Source: Chloroflexota bacterium (GTDB lineage: Bacteria > Chloroflexota > UBA11872 > VXOZ01). From it: a DNA stretch of 64,000 nucleotides. Location of the stretch: the NCBI GenBank assembly GCA_012270555.1, contig JAAXIC010000021.1:31617-95616 (forward strand), in the 5' to 3' direction. The stretch's first letter is position 1; each line of letters begins with the position of its first letter. A model generated the notes under the pieces. It searched no databases. It saw only the letters and a list, made by a program, of their open reading frames with translations, and was not told the origin of the DNA. Made by a program: the position numbers and the translations under genes. Of the stretch, positions 51,773 to 62,119 are shown one piece after another.

Positions 51773-53182
51773 ATGAGTTTTGTACGCTCGATGAAAGTCA
51801 CGCGGCGCACCGCGCTCGCCGGCGCGGGGGCAAGCGCGTTGGGCGCAATTATTGCCGCAGCCTGCGGTCAGGCTACCGTGATGACAGAAGAAGCGCCCAA
51901 GGCTGAAACCAAGGAAGAGGCGCCGCAAGCTGAGCCTACGGCAGAGCCGCAGGCCGAAACGGTAACGATTTCTATGATCTCGGCGGAGAAGCCGACCACG
52001 CGGCCGGTACTGGAGCCAATTCTCGCAGACTTTTCAGATGAAATGCCCAACATTGCTATCGACCTGGTGCCCTCCGGTGGCTGGGGCGAGGTGCGGACGA
52101 AGTTTTACGCGGCACAGGCGGCCGGCGATCCCATCAACATCATGGAGAATGGCTGGAGCGCGGTCCTCACCACATATGAGACCGGCGTAACGATTGACCT
52201 GGCACCGCTCTTTTCCCGGGACAAGATAGACACGGCTGCAACCTTTGCCGCACCGGCCATCAATATGTGGACCGTGGAAGGCAGAATCCTGGGCATGCCC
52301 ATCACCATGTCGGTGGACGCGACGGCGTACAATGTTGAGATCTTCGAGGCGGCCGGTATCAATCCATTGCCCGTAGACCTGAACGACACCGACTGGAACA
52401 TGGAGGCATTCCTGGACCTGTCTAATCAACTCACCAATGAAGATCGCACGCAATTCGGGCACGGCGGCGGCATTACGTGCTCAAACGGCGGCGGCATCGG
52501 CACCGGCACCTTCTGGGGTGTGGGACCGTGGGACTCGGAGGCCAAGCGCGCAACCATCGATACGCCTGAGTTCATCAGTGCCTTGGAATGGTGGCGCGAC
52601 TTCGGCGATAAGCACCGCGTAACGCCGAATGCGGACGAGCGTGCGGCGGCTATGGGCGGCCAGAGCGGCAACGTCTTCATGTCCGGCAAGGTGGCCATGC
52701 AGCTTACGTGCACGTCGTTCCGCGATGCGCCCTTCACGTGGGCGCTGGCGACAATGCCGTATTCCGGCGAGGGACCGAGCCAATCAGGCCGCACGTGGAC
52801 GCACCCGCTGCAGATGGCTGACGACGGCGCCGACAACAATGACCTGGCATGGGAGCTCTTCAAGTGGCTCCTCAAGCCGGAGAACGGTGGTCGCTACCCG
52901 CCGTCGGCAGGCCACGTTGTTTCTCCTCTCCTGGATGACAACGCGTCCACGTTGGCGCAAGAGGGCTACAAGAACAGCCTGGGCGTGGATCCCCGAGCGT
53001 TCCTGCTCCACTCGCGCACGACAAAGCCGGCCGGCTGGGGACTCTGGACGTTTACGGAGTACGGCGACATCTCCGGTGACATCAACGGTCAATACCGCGA
53101 GTTCCTCGCCGGCAATCTCACCGGCGCGGAGTATGCCCGCTGGGCTGCTGACCTCATCAACGCGACACTCGGTGACAAGTAA
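51773..53182 (+). CDS. ABC substrate-binding lipoprotein (extracellular solute-binding family 1), orphan
   Basis: 469-aa binding lipoprotein. Tat-like twin arginine (TRRTALAGAGASA) and lipobox AAAC (C about 31); a long Glu/Ala/Pro tether (about 35-60). The mature part has WTVEGRILGMPITMSVDATAYN near residue 164, GKVAMQLTCTSFRD and ELFKWLLKPENGGRYPPSAG, fitting a sugar-binding protein. GGAGG (51759-51763) lies 9 nt before ATG 51773; ATG 51791 is an alternative. No permease gene follows; a 32-bp palindrome and a hydrolase gene do. Confidence 0.88.
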   Translation: MSFVRSMKVTRRTALAGAGASALGAIIAAACGQATVMTEEAPKAETKEEAPQAEPTAEPQAETVTISMISAEKPTTRPVLEPILADFSDEMPNIAIDLVPSGGWGEVRTKFYAAQAAGDPINIMENGWSAVLTTYETGVTIDLAPLFSRDKIDTAATFAAPAINMWTVEGRILGMPITMSVDATAYNVEIFEAAGINPLPVDLNDTDWNMEAFLDLSNQLTNEDRTQFGHGGGITCSNGGGIGTGTFWGVGPWDSEAKRATIDTPEFISALEWWRDFGDKHRVTPNADERAAAMGGQSGNVFMSGKVAMQLTCTSFRDAPFTWALATMPYSGEGPSQSGRTWTHPLQMADDGADNNDLAWELFKWLLKPENGGRYPPSAGHVVSPLLDDNASTLAQEGYKNSLGVDPRAFLLHSRTTKPAGWGLWTFTEYGDISGDINGQYREFLAGNLTGAEYARWAADLINATLGDK

Positions 53183-53278
53183 GGGGCTGCAGCGACAGAT
53201 GCGGCGCTGGGACAAATCGGTTCCCATCGCACCAGTCGGCAATCAACCCGTGGGGCTCTGACCGTCGGCAGTTGGACA

Positions 53279-53310
53279 ACGTAGGGGCACGATATATCGT
53301 GCCCCTACGT
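53279..53310. terminator. Perfect 32-bp palindrome after solute-binding protein gene
   Basis: Arms ACGTAGGGGCACGATA and TATCGTGCCCCTACGT with no loop bases. No T-run follows, so it may act as a bidirectional stop or processing hairpin rather than a canonical terminator. It shares GGGGCACG with the hairpin at 25049. Confidence 0.5.
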
Positions 53311-53354
53311 GCGAACTGAGGTCAGCCATCTATCGTCCTCACTGGATTGATTTT

Positions 53355-53396
53355 GCAGAATTCGTCATACCCGCGAAAGCTCGCCCTGGCATGGGG
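53355..53396. repeat. Degenerate hairpin repeat related to the 8821 copy
   Basis: GAATTCGTCAT followed by ACCCGCGAAAGCTCGCCCTGG. The 8821 copy is flanked by GAATTCGTCATTCC and has the same CGAAAGC loop, suggesting the same ancestor. The rest of 53183-53581 holds no gene. Confidence 0.5.
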
Positions 53397-53581
53397 TTCG
53401 GCTTCCGTCTTCGCGGCTTCAGTCTTTGCTAATACGTGAAGTGTATTCTTGGCCAACTATACTCATTGGATCAGGTTCTACCAGAATTGCTATCGTACGG
53501 CATTAATTCGATCCACCCTATCCATGCTCGATTTGAGCACTACTTAAATTCCGGGCGGCGATTAGCCGCAGGAGCGCTCCA

Positions 53582-55033
53582 TTGGCAGTCCAGCAAGAAG
53601 CAAGCCTTTCTATTGGAATTGGGGCCGAGCGCATCAATCCGCCATCAGGCGTGCCTTTGCCCCTGGCTTACAGCGGTGGATTCGGACCGGTGGTCGTCGA
53701 CGGCCGGCATGATGATTGCTGGGCACGGGCAATTGTGTTTGAGCAGGGCGAGACCCGTTTGGCAGTCGTCTCGCTTGACATTTGCACCATGCGCAACGAC
53801 CAGTACCAGGAGGTCGTGTCTCGCATCACTGAACATTGCCAGATTCCAGCGTCTAACGTCACCATTGCCTGCACCCACAATCACTCGAATAACTCGCTGC
53901 TGAAGCCATTTGGCGCACCGCCTTCGCCCTGGCAGGAGATCCTTTATGATCTCGTCGTCTCCGCGGTCTATCATGCGTGCCAGGGTCTGGAACCCGTCTC
54001 GCGCATTCGCTACGCAACCGCGAGCTATGGGAGTGTCGCCTATAACCGCCGGATCGTGCTGCCCGACAGCGTCTGTATGCTTATTGGCGCGGAACCGCGG
54101 TGGAATGGAATCGCTGAGCGGTTGTGCAGTTCTCTTGGCGCAACGCGCGAGCAGTTGGGTCTGGCGAGTGGTCCGATTATCCCCGACCGCATAGTAGACG
54201 ACCAGTTGCGTCTGCTGGTTTTCGAAGGCGCCGGGAATGCGACGCTAGCCAGCATTGTGAGCGCCGCGTGCCATCCGGTTACCCACAGCTTTAACGACCG
54301 CCACACGTGCGCCGACTTTCCCGGTCAACTCGTTGACCTCACTGAGCGCGAGTTGGGCGGTATGGCCCTCTTTCTGCAGGGTTGCAGCGGCGACGTGCGG
54401 CCGCGCTATCGCGAACCCACCTATGCCGAAGTACAGCGGGTAGGAGCGCAATTTGGCAGAGCCTTGCAAAAGGCAGCCGGCAACTTACAAGGAATCGCCG
54501 GGCCGCACTTCATCGGTGCAGCAATGCAGCAGGTCGAAATGCCCCTGAAGCCCTACCAGAGTCGCGGAGTACAGCAAGCGCGGCTAGCGAGCCTGGAACA
54601 AGACTTAAGGGATCTGGCAAAATTGCCCGCTCGCGGCAGGGAAGACATCCAAGAGCGCTGGGCTGTCTATCAGGAGTGCGCGTTCCTGCGCTACCAACTG
54701 AAGTGGGGCGACCTGGAGACCCCCCAAACCGACTTGAAACGCGAGCGCACGGGGATAACGCTGCAGGCCCTGCGGGTGGGCGATATCCTCGTGCTAACGT
54801 CCCCGGCGGAAGTTTTCGCGGCAACGGGAATTGAACTCGCCAACTGGGCAGAGGAACAAGGCTGGCAGGGATGCTTCGTTTCTTCCTGCACCAACGGCTA
54901 TGTGAACTACATCCCTCCGCGTGCAGAAGCGGAGCGTGGGGGATATGAACCAAGCAGCACCATGCTGGCTCCCGGCACATGCGAGCAGATGGTCACTTCT
55001 CTTCAAGCACTAGCCGGACAGGTGTCTGCTTGA
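53582..55033 (+). CDS. Neutral/alkaline ceramidase-like hydrolase (short form)
   Basis: 483 aa, similar to the N-terminal catalytic part of neutral ceramidases: IGIGAERINPPSGVPLPLAYSGG, CTHNHSNN (zinc-type H-x-H, near residue 99), ACHPVTHSFNDRHTCADFPGQL (near residue 223-244) and LFLQGCSGDVRPRY (near 263-276). The usual C-terminal immunoglobulin-like domain and signal peptide are missing, so it would work in the cytosol. Whether it acts on ceramides or other amides is unknown. Start is TTG 53582 with AGGAG about 9 nt upstream. It follows a binding-protein gene by 399 nt. Confidence 0.85.
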   Translation: MAVQQEASLSIGIGAERINPPSGVPLPLAYSGGFGPVVVDGRHDDCWARAIVFEQGETRLAVVSLDICTMRNDQYQEVVSRITEHCQIPASNVTIACTHNHSNNSLLKPFGAPPSPWQEILYDLVVSAVYHACQGLEPVSRIRYATASYGSVAYNRRIVLPDSVCMLIGAEPRWNGIAERLCSSLGATREQLGLASGPIIPDRIVDDQLRLLVFEGAGNATLASIVSAACHPVTHSFNDRHTCADFPGQLVDLTERELGGMALFLQGCSGDVRPRYREPTYAEVQRVGAQFGRALQKAAGNLQGIAGPHFIGAAMQQVEMPLKPYQSRGVQQARLASLEQDLRDLAKLPARGREDIQERWAVYQECAFLRYQLKWGDLETPQTDLKRERTGITLQALRVGDILVLTSPAEVFAATGIELANWAEEQGWQGCFVSSCTNGYVNYIPPRAEAERGGYEPSSTMLAPGTCEQMVTSLQALAGQVSA

Positions 55034-55233
55034 ATCCGTTCCGACCCTTCTCTCTTGAAACACATGCAGGAGTAAAATGACGCCGTTCAGCGGAGTCTCT
55101 TCTTAGAAACCTCGATCTATCTCAGCGCCACAGGGACGACTGTTACCACGATAGAGAGAAGGATAACCTCGCTTATGCCAAATATCCAGGGGGAGAGCGC
55201 GGTTCGGGGAGAGGATGAATCCTCTCCCATATA
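55034..55233. other. Short gene-free region
   Basis: No gene or repeat was recognised between convergent genes; no strong terminator was seen. Confidence 0.4.
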
Positions 55234-55521
55234 TCATCCACCGCTTAGCACAAGCAAGATCAGTCCGGTGACGATTCCCGCAGCCAAGGTGAGCCAGGCG
55301 CCAGCCAAGGCAATCCACAGTTGACGACTCAGGGTGTCAAACCGTTGGTTCATAGTGTCAAACCGTTGGTTCATAGTGTCAAACTGCTGGTTTACAGCAT
55401 CAAACCGCTGGTTCATCTCATCCCTCAAAATATTGACAGAGATCTCAAGGGATTCCAGCCGCCGGTCCACCTGCTCATAGGCGCCTTCAAGCCTGCTGAT
55501 ACGTTCCTCTGCCCTTGCCAT
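55234..55521 (-). CDS. Small coiled-coil membrane protein with heptad repeats
   Basis: 95 aa: a helical N-terminus (MARAEERISRLEGAYEQVDR), an internal run of MNQRFDT heptads (perfect in three adjacent units, DNA repeated at 21 bp), and a C-terminal transmembrane helix (LWIALAGAWLTLAAGIVTGL). The architecture parallels the hendecad protein at 44896: coiled coil plus tail anchor. ATG 55521 has AGGAG 7 nt upstream. The longer upstream frame (to 55638) contains an R2 repeat and is rejected as coding. Confidence 0.78.
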   Translation of the reverse strand: MARAEERISRLEGAYEQVDRRLESLEISVNILRDEMNQRFDAVNQQFDTMNQRFDTMNQRFDTLSRQLWIALAGAWLTLAAGIVTGLILLVLSGG

Positions 55522-55580
55522 CTCTCGTCTCCTGCACCGATGGGCGTGTTCGGGGGACCTGCCTTTGGATTCCTGCCTCG

Positions 55581-55618
55581 AATCAGTCGATACTTCGTAT
55601 CGGGTACGGGGCAGGCTT
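55581..55618. repeat. Palindromic element, family R2
   Basis: CGATACTTCGTATCG hairpin followed by GGTACGGGGCAGGC, just upstream of the coiled-coil gene on the minus strand. Confidence 0.6.
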
Positions 55619-55687
55619 TTTTCTGGAATGACGCTCACATAACTCAGCGCACGGGTGGTAACGATGCTGCGGTTGTGCCTAGGTAAG

Positions 55688-57646
<1,959 letters not shown>

Positions 57647-57719
57647 ATGTGCTTTTCCTGCGTTAGACGCTCTGAAAAGGCAACTTAGATTTAAGGTTCA
57701 CTGTGCAGTCACCACGCTC

Positions 57720-57747
57720 ATTATAACATACCGTTCTGTGTGCCAAA
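57720..57747 (-). promoter_or_regulatory. Extended -10 promoter of ftsH
   Basis: On the minus strand: TTTGGC (57742-57747), 16 nt, TGTTATAAT (TATAAT at 57720-57725). Transcription would start about 65-70 nt before the ATG. Confidence 0.65.
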
Positions 57748-58024
57748 CGGATGCATTTCCCAAGCGCCGTAGTCAATCCGTCAGTCTATTGCACGCGGCT
57801 GAGATGTTGCTTTTTCACTTGCTGTCGAAAGACTCTTGCAGCGGGTCATCTGTACGATACAAGGGATCGCACTAATGACCACCCCTCGGCTGTAAGCAAA
57901 CGCGAGGGTTCTCGAGGCCGTCTGAGAGAAGCAGTAGCATAAGAAAGCTGGGGTGAGGCTCTCTGGGCCGCACGGGAATTGCTAGAGGGCAGCGTTACAG
58001 TGCGGTCGTGATAAATGAGCGCAT
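57748..58024. other. Intergenic region, nothing recognised
   Basis: No gene, repeat or RNA recognised. A terminator for the downstream-ending exporter operon (58025) is not evident. Confidence 0.4.
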
Positions 58025-59950
58025 CTACGTGGATGGAACCGCACTTGGCTTCGCGGCGGCTTCCTCGCCCTCCATACCCGCGGATACACCGGTAGTGTAG
58101 AGTTCGGCGTAGAAGCCCTGTGCCGCCAGCAACTCGTCATGCGCGCCGCGCTCTACGATCCTGCCGTCCCGCAGCACGAGAATGTTGTCTGCATTCTTGA
58201 TGGTGGACAGGCGGTGGGCAATGACGAATGCCGTGCGGCCCTCTAACAGCGTGGCCAACGCCCGTTGGATGAGCATTTCCGTATGCGCGTCCACACTGCT
58301 CGTCGCCTCATCGAGAATGAGAATGTGCGGATCGATGAGCAAGGCGCGCGCGAAGCAGATCAACTGCCGTTGTCCCACGGAAAGCCGTCCGCCGCGCTCC
58401 ATCACCGCCGTATTGTAGCCGTCCGGCAGGCGGCGGATGAACCCCTCTATGCCCACTGCTTGCACGGCTGCCTCGACCTCCTCCATGCTGGCGTCGGGCT
58501 TGCCGTAGCGGATGTTCTCCAAAATCGTGCCGGAAAAGAGGAAGCTATCCTGCAGCACCATCCCCACTTGTCGGCGCAGTGACTGAATCTGTACGTCGCG
58601 CAGATCGTGGCCGTCGATTGTTATCCGCCCTTCCTGCACGTCATAGAAGCGCATGAGGAGGTTGACGATGGAGGTCTTGCCCGCGCCTGTGGGACCCACG
58701 AGCGCAATTGTCTCCCCGGGCTTAGCCTCCAGATTAATGTCCAAAAGCACCGGCTGCTCAGGGTCGTAGCCGAACGTCACGTCCTCGAAGCGCACGTGAC
58801 CGTTTACCACAGGCAGCGCGGACGCGTCCGGCTTGTCAACGATTTCCGGGTCGGTGTCGAGGAGTTGGAAGATGCGCTCTCCACCCGCCATGGCCTGCTG
58901 GAGATTGGTGTACCACTGCGACATTTCGCGAATGGGCATGAAGAACTGCTGGACGTATGACAAGAAGGCTACCAGCACCCCGATGCTAATCGCCTCGTTG
59001 ATCACGCGGTAGCCCCCGTAGACGATGACGATGCCGATAGCCAGCGCCGTGACCAATTCAACGGCCGGGGGAAATGCCGCCATCACCCGCGCCGCGCGCA
59101 TCGACGCATCCAAGTTTTCACGGTTCGTGCCTTGAAATTGCCGATAGTTCAGGTCTTCGCGCGTGAATGACTGGGCAACGCGGACACCGCTGATGTTCTC
59201 CTGCAAATTTGCATACACCATGCCTACGCGATGGCGCACTTCCCGGTAACGCTGGCGGGCTTGTCCGCTGAATACCCGCGTTATCAGGTACATGATCGGC
59301 AACACGACGAACGTGACAAGCGAGAGGGCCGGATCCAGCAGCAACATCGCGCCCAGGATGAGCACGAGCACGAGAAAGTCGGCAACCAGTGTCATGGTGC
59401 CTTGGGAAAAGGCATTGTTGAGCGCATTGACGTCACTAGTCACGCGGGCAATGATGACGCCGATTTCGTTGTTGTCGAGATAGCGAAACGAGAGCTTCTG
59501 GAGGTGTTCTACGACGCGCACGCGCAACGAGTGGAGCATGCGCTGCGAAATTGCCGCAATCATGGCGCCGTGGGTATACGACGACACGCCCATCACGACC
59601 AAGCTCAGCAGATAGAGGACAGCCGCAAACGCCAGGAGGCGCGGGTCTTTTTTGTCGATGCCGTCATCGATGGCGATCTTAATCAAGAGGGGCCCGGCTA
59701 TGGTGGCGCAGGACGTGACCACGACGAGAAACGCGGCCACCACAAGCTGTCCCACGTGGGGCTTCAGATAGGGCAACATGCGGCGCGCAACGTCTTGGTC
59801 GAACGCCTTCGTGTCGGGGCCGACTTCCACGCTATCGTCGCCACCGCCACCACGCCAACTGCTGCCGCGAGAGCCGAAGCTGCCCCGGGAACTGAAACCT
59901 CCGCTGCCACGGGAGCCAAAGCCCCCCATGTCGAAGCCACCACTGATCAT
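58025..59950 (-). CDS. ABC exporter, fused permease/ATPase with Gly/Ser/Arg-rich N-terminus
   Basis: 641-aa half-transporter of the MdlA/MdlB-like multidrug or lipid exporter type. The first 37 residues are unusual (repeated GFGSRGSGG/SFGSRGSS). Transmembrane domain about 60-350, then the ATPase: Walker A GPTGAGKTS, signature RLSVGQRQLICFARALL, Walker B ILILDEATSSVD, switch VIAHRLST. All catalytic residues are present. Its ATG overlaps the preceding gene's TGA (ATGA, 59947-59950), so translation is coupled and a heterodimer is likely. Confidence 0.92.
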   Translation of the reverse strand: MISGGFDMGGFGSRGSGGFSSRGSFGSRGSSWRGGGGDDSVEVGPDTKAFDQDVARRMLPYLKPHVGQLVVAAFLVVVTSCATIAGPLLIKIAIDDGIDKKDPRLLAFAAVLYLLSLVVMGVSSYTHGAMIAAISQRMLHSLRVRVVEHLQKLSFRYLDNNEIGVIIARVTSDVNALNNAFSQGTMTLVADFLVLVLILGAMLLLDPALSLVTFVVLPIMYLITRVFSGQARQRYREVRHRVGMVYANLQENISGVRVAQSFTREDLNYRQFQGTNRENLDASMRAARVMAAFPPAVELVTALAIGIVIVYGGYRVINEAISIGVLVAFLSYVQQFFMPIREMSQWYTNLQQAMAGGERIFQLLDTDPEIVDKPDASALPVVNGHVRFEDVTFGYDPEQPVLLDINLEAKPGETIALVGPTGAGKTSIVNLLMRFYDVQEGRITIDGHDLRDVQIQSLRRQVGMVLQDSFLFSGTILENIRYGKPDASMEEVEAAVQAVGIEGFIRRLPDGYNTAVMERGGRLSVGQRQLICFARALLIDPHILILDEATSSVDAHTEMLIQRALATLLEGRTAFVIAHRLSTIKNADNILVLRDGRIVERGAHDELLAAQGFYAELYTTGVSAGMEGEEAAAKPSAVPST

Positions 59951-61833
59951 CTACCGTTACTCCCGCCTGCTTCCCCACCGTCAACGCCAACAAGCGCCCC
60001 TTCTGCAGAGCCGCCGGCCGCCTGGGCCGCCCGTTGTCGTGCCATGTGCTCCTCTTGTTCCTGCAGTTGATACACGTACATGTCGCGGTAGAGGCCCTCT
60101 TGGGTAACCAGCTCTTCGTGTGTGCCGCGCTGCACGATGCGTCCTTCATCGAGCACGACAATTTCGTTAGCCTCGCGCACGCTGGAAACGCGTTGGGCGA
60201 TGATGAAGGTCGTGCGTCCACGCATGAGGGCTTTCAGCGCAATTTGGAGCGCTGCTTCCGTGCGGGTGTCTACGGCCGAGGTGGATTCGTCGAGTACGAG
60301 TACCCGGGGATCGAGCAGTAGAGCGCGGGCAATCGCCACGCGCTGCTTCTGGCCGCCGGACAGCGTTACGCCGCGCTCGCCGACGTGCGTGTCATAACCG
60401 TCCGGCAATTGGCTGATGAATTCATGCGCTTGCGCCGCTTTGGCCGCCGCGATCACGCCCTCCTCCGTCGCGTCCGGTCGACCGTAGGAGATATTTTCGC
60501 GTATGGATGCCGCAAATAAGAAGGTCTCCTGTGCCACGAGGCCGATGTGCTGGCGCAGCGCGCGAAAAGTAAGGTCACGGATGTCGTAGCCGTCCACGGT
60601 GATCTTGCCCGCGGACACGTCGTAGAAGCGGGGCAGCAGGTTGATGATGGTGCTCTTGCCCGACCCCGTGCTCCCGACGATGCCAACCACCTCTCCGGCC
60701 TTGGCCTCGATGTGGATGTCATTCAGCACGGGCAGGCCGCTGGCTGTATAGGAAACCCCCTCGAACTTGACGTTGCCGGCTACGGTAGCCACGTCGATGG
60801 CGTCGGGCCTTTCCTCAATTTCCGATTGCGTGTCCAGGATTTCGAAGATGCGCTCTCCCGCCGCGACCGCCCGGGCGTATGTATTGATCGTCATGCCCAA
60901 CATACGGATCGGACGTTGCAACAACATGAGGTAGCCGGTAAAGGTGACGAGCATGCCAATACTCATACCGCCCGCTATCACCTGCAGCCCGCCGTACCAG
61001 ACCACGGCCGTGGTGCCGATACCGGCGATGAACTGCAACAAGGGATTGCGCATGGCGAAGAGCTCCATCGTGCGGGACGTTGCCACCGCCAGCTTGTCGC
61101 TCCGAAACAGGAATTTATCCGTCTCGCGGTCTTCCTGGGCAAACGCCCGCACCACGCGCATGCCGGAAAGGTCTTCCTGCAAGACGGTGCTGAGTTCCGC
61201 GGTTTCCTGTTGCACTAGGCTGAACATCGGCCGCAACTGGCGGGCGAAGAGCAACGCGATCACGAACAGCACCGGCATCGTGGCAAGCGAGAGCAGGGCC
61301 AGTTGCCAGTTCATCAACAAGAGGACCGCCAAGATAGCCACGAAGGTCAGTAGCATCGAGGCCCCATTGATCAGGCCCTGTGAGACGAAGAAGCGGATCT
61401 GCTCCACGTCGCTTGTGGCGCGTGACATGAGCTGTCCGGTCTGCGAGCGATCGTGGTAGGCAAATGAGAGGCGTTGGTACTGATTGAAGATGCGGTTGCG
61501 CAGGTCGAAGCACACGCGCTGCGAAAGATATTCGCCAACAAAGACCTGGGAAAACGTGAAGATGCCTTTAACCAGCGTAGCGACCAGAATGAAACCGGCA
61601 AAGAGGAAGAGAATCTCAACCGGGTCGAGAGAGAGGAGCGTTTCCACGCTCGCTGCCGCGCCGCCCACATCGGCTTGTCCTTGCTCTCCGCCCAGTGCCT
61701 CGTCAACGACGCCGCCGATCAAGCGCGGAATGACGAGACTGAGTAGGGTGGTGCTCAACAAGGCGCCATACGCCAGAAAGGCGAGCTTGCGATAGCGCCA
61801 CGTGTAGAGGAAAAGCCGCCGCAGCGTATCCAT
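59947..61833 (-). CDS. ABC exporter, fused permease/ATPase (first of pair)
   Basis: 628-aa half-transporter. Six-helix transmembrane domain (about 15-320) and ATPase with Walker A GSTGSGKST, signature TLSGGQKQRVAIARALL, Walker B VLVLDESTSAVD, switch IAQRVS (the switch position is Q rather than the usual H: IIAQRVSSV). The Q-for-H change in the switch would weaken one ATPase site, as seen in some asymmetric heterodimeric exporters. C-terminal tail Gly/Ala-rich. Overlaps the partner gene by 4 nt. Confidence 0.92.
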   Translation of the reverse strand: MDTLRRLFLYTWRYRKLAFLAYGALLSTTLLSLVIPRLIGGVVDEALGGEQGQADVGGAAASVETLLSLDPVEILFLFAGFILVATLVKGIFTFSQVFVGEYLSQRVCFDLRNRIFNQYQRLSFAYHDRSQTGQLMSRATSDVEQIRFFVSQGLINGASMLLTFVAILAVLLLMNWQLALLSLATMPVLFVIALLFARQLRPMFSLVQQETAELSTVLQEDLSGMRVVRAFAQEDRETDKFLFRSDKLAVATSRTMELFAMRNPLLQFIAGIGTTAVVWYGGLQVIAGGMSIGMLVTFTGYLMLLQRPIRMLGMTINTYARAVAAGERIFEILDTQSEIEERPDAIDVATVAGNVKFEGVSYTASGLPVLNDIHIEAKAGEVVGIVGSTGSGKSTIINLLPRFYDVSAGKITVDGYDIRDLTFRALRQHIGLVAQETFLFAASIRENISYGRPDATEEGVIAAAKAAQAHEFISQLPDGYDTHVGERGVTLSGGQKQRVAIARALLLDPRVLVLDESTSAVDTRTEAALQIALKALMRGRTTFIIAQRVSSVREANEIVVLDEGRIVQRGTHEELVTQEGLYRDMYVYQLQEQEEHMARQRAAQAAGGSAEGALVGVDGGEAGGSNGR

Positions 61834-62119
61834 GTTCGGCTACTCTGAACCTCTCTTTCTCAACCTCGCGTCGCGCTGGGCACTCTCTTTTCTCAAGGAG
61901 TCTCGCAATCTGAACCTGCAACTTGCACGTTTACGTTAATGTGCATCTTAGCACGAGCCGCTTGATGGGTCAAACCATCCCAAACCGGAGAAACCGTCGA
62001 GGCTTGCTCCGGCAGTGAGAGCAGGTCAATGCGGTAGAGGAGCGAAAACCGCTAAGGAGTCCCTTGTTCGATGACCCCTGACTTAGCCGAGTGTGCTTCT
62101 GAATGAGTGGACGGGGCCT
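61834..62119. other. Intergenic region, nothing recognised
   Basis: Holds the probable promoter region of the exporter pair (minus strand, near 61920-61950), but no clear hexamers were identified. Confidence 0.4.
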
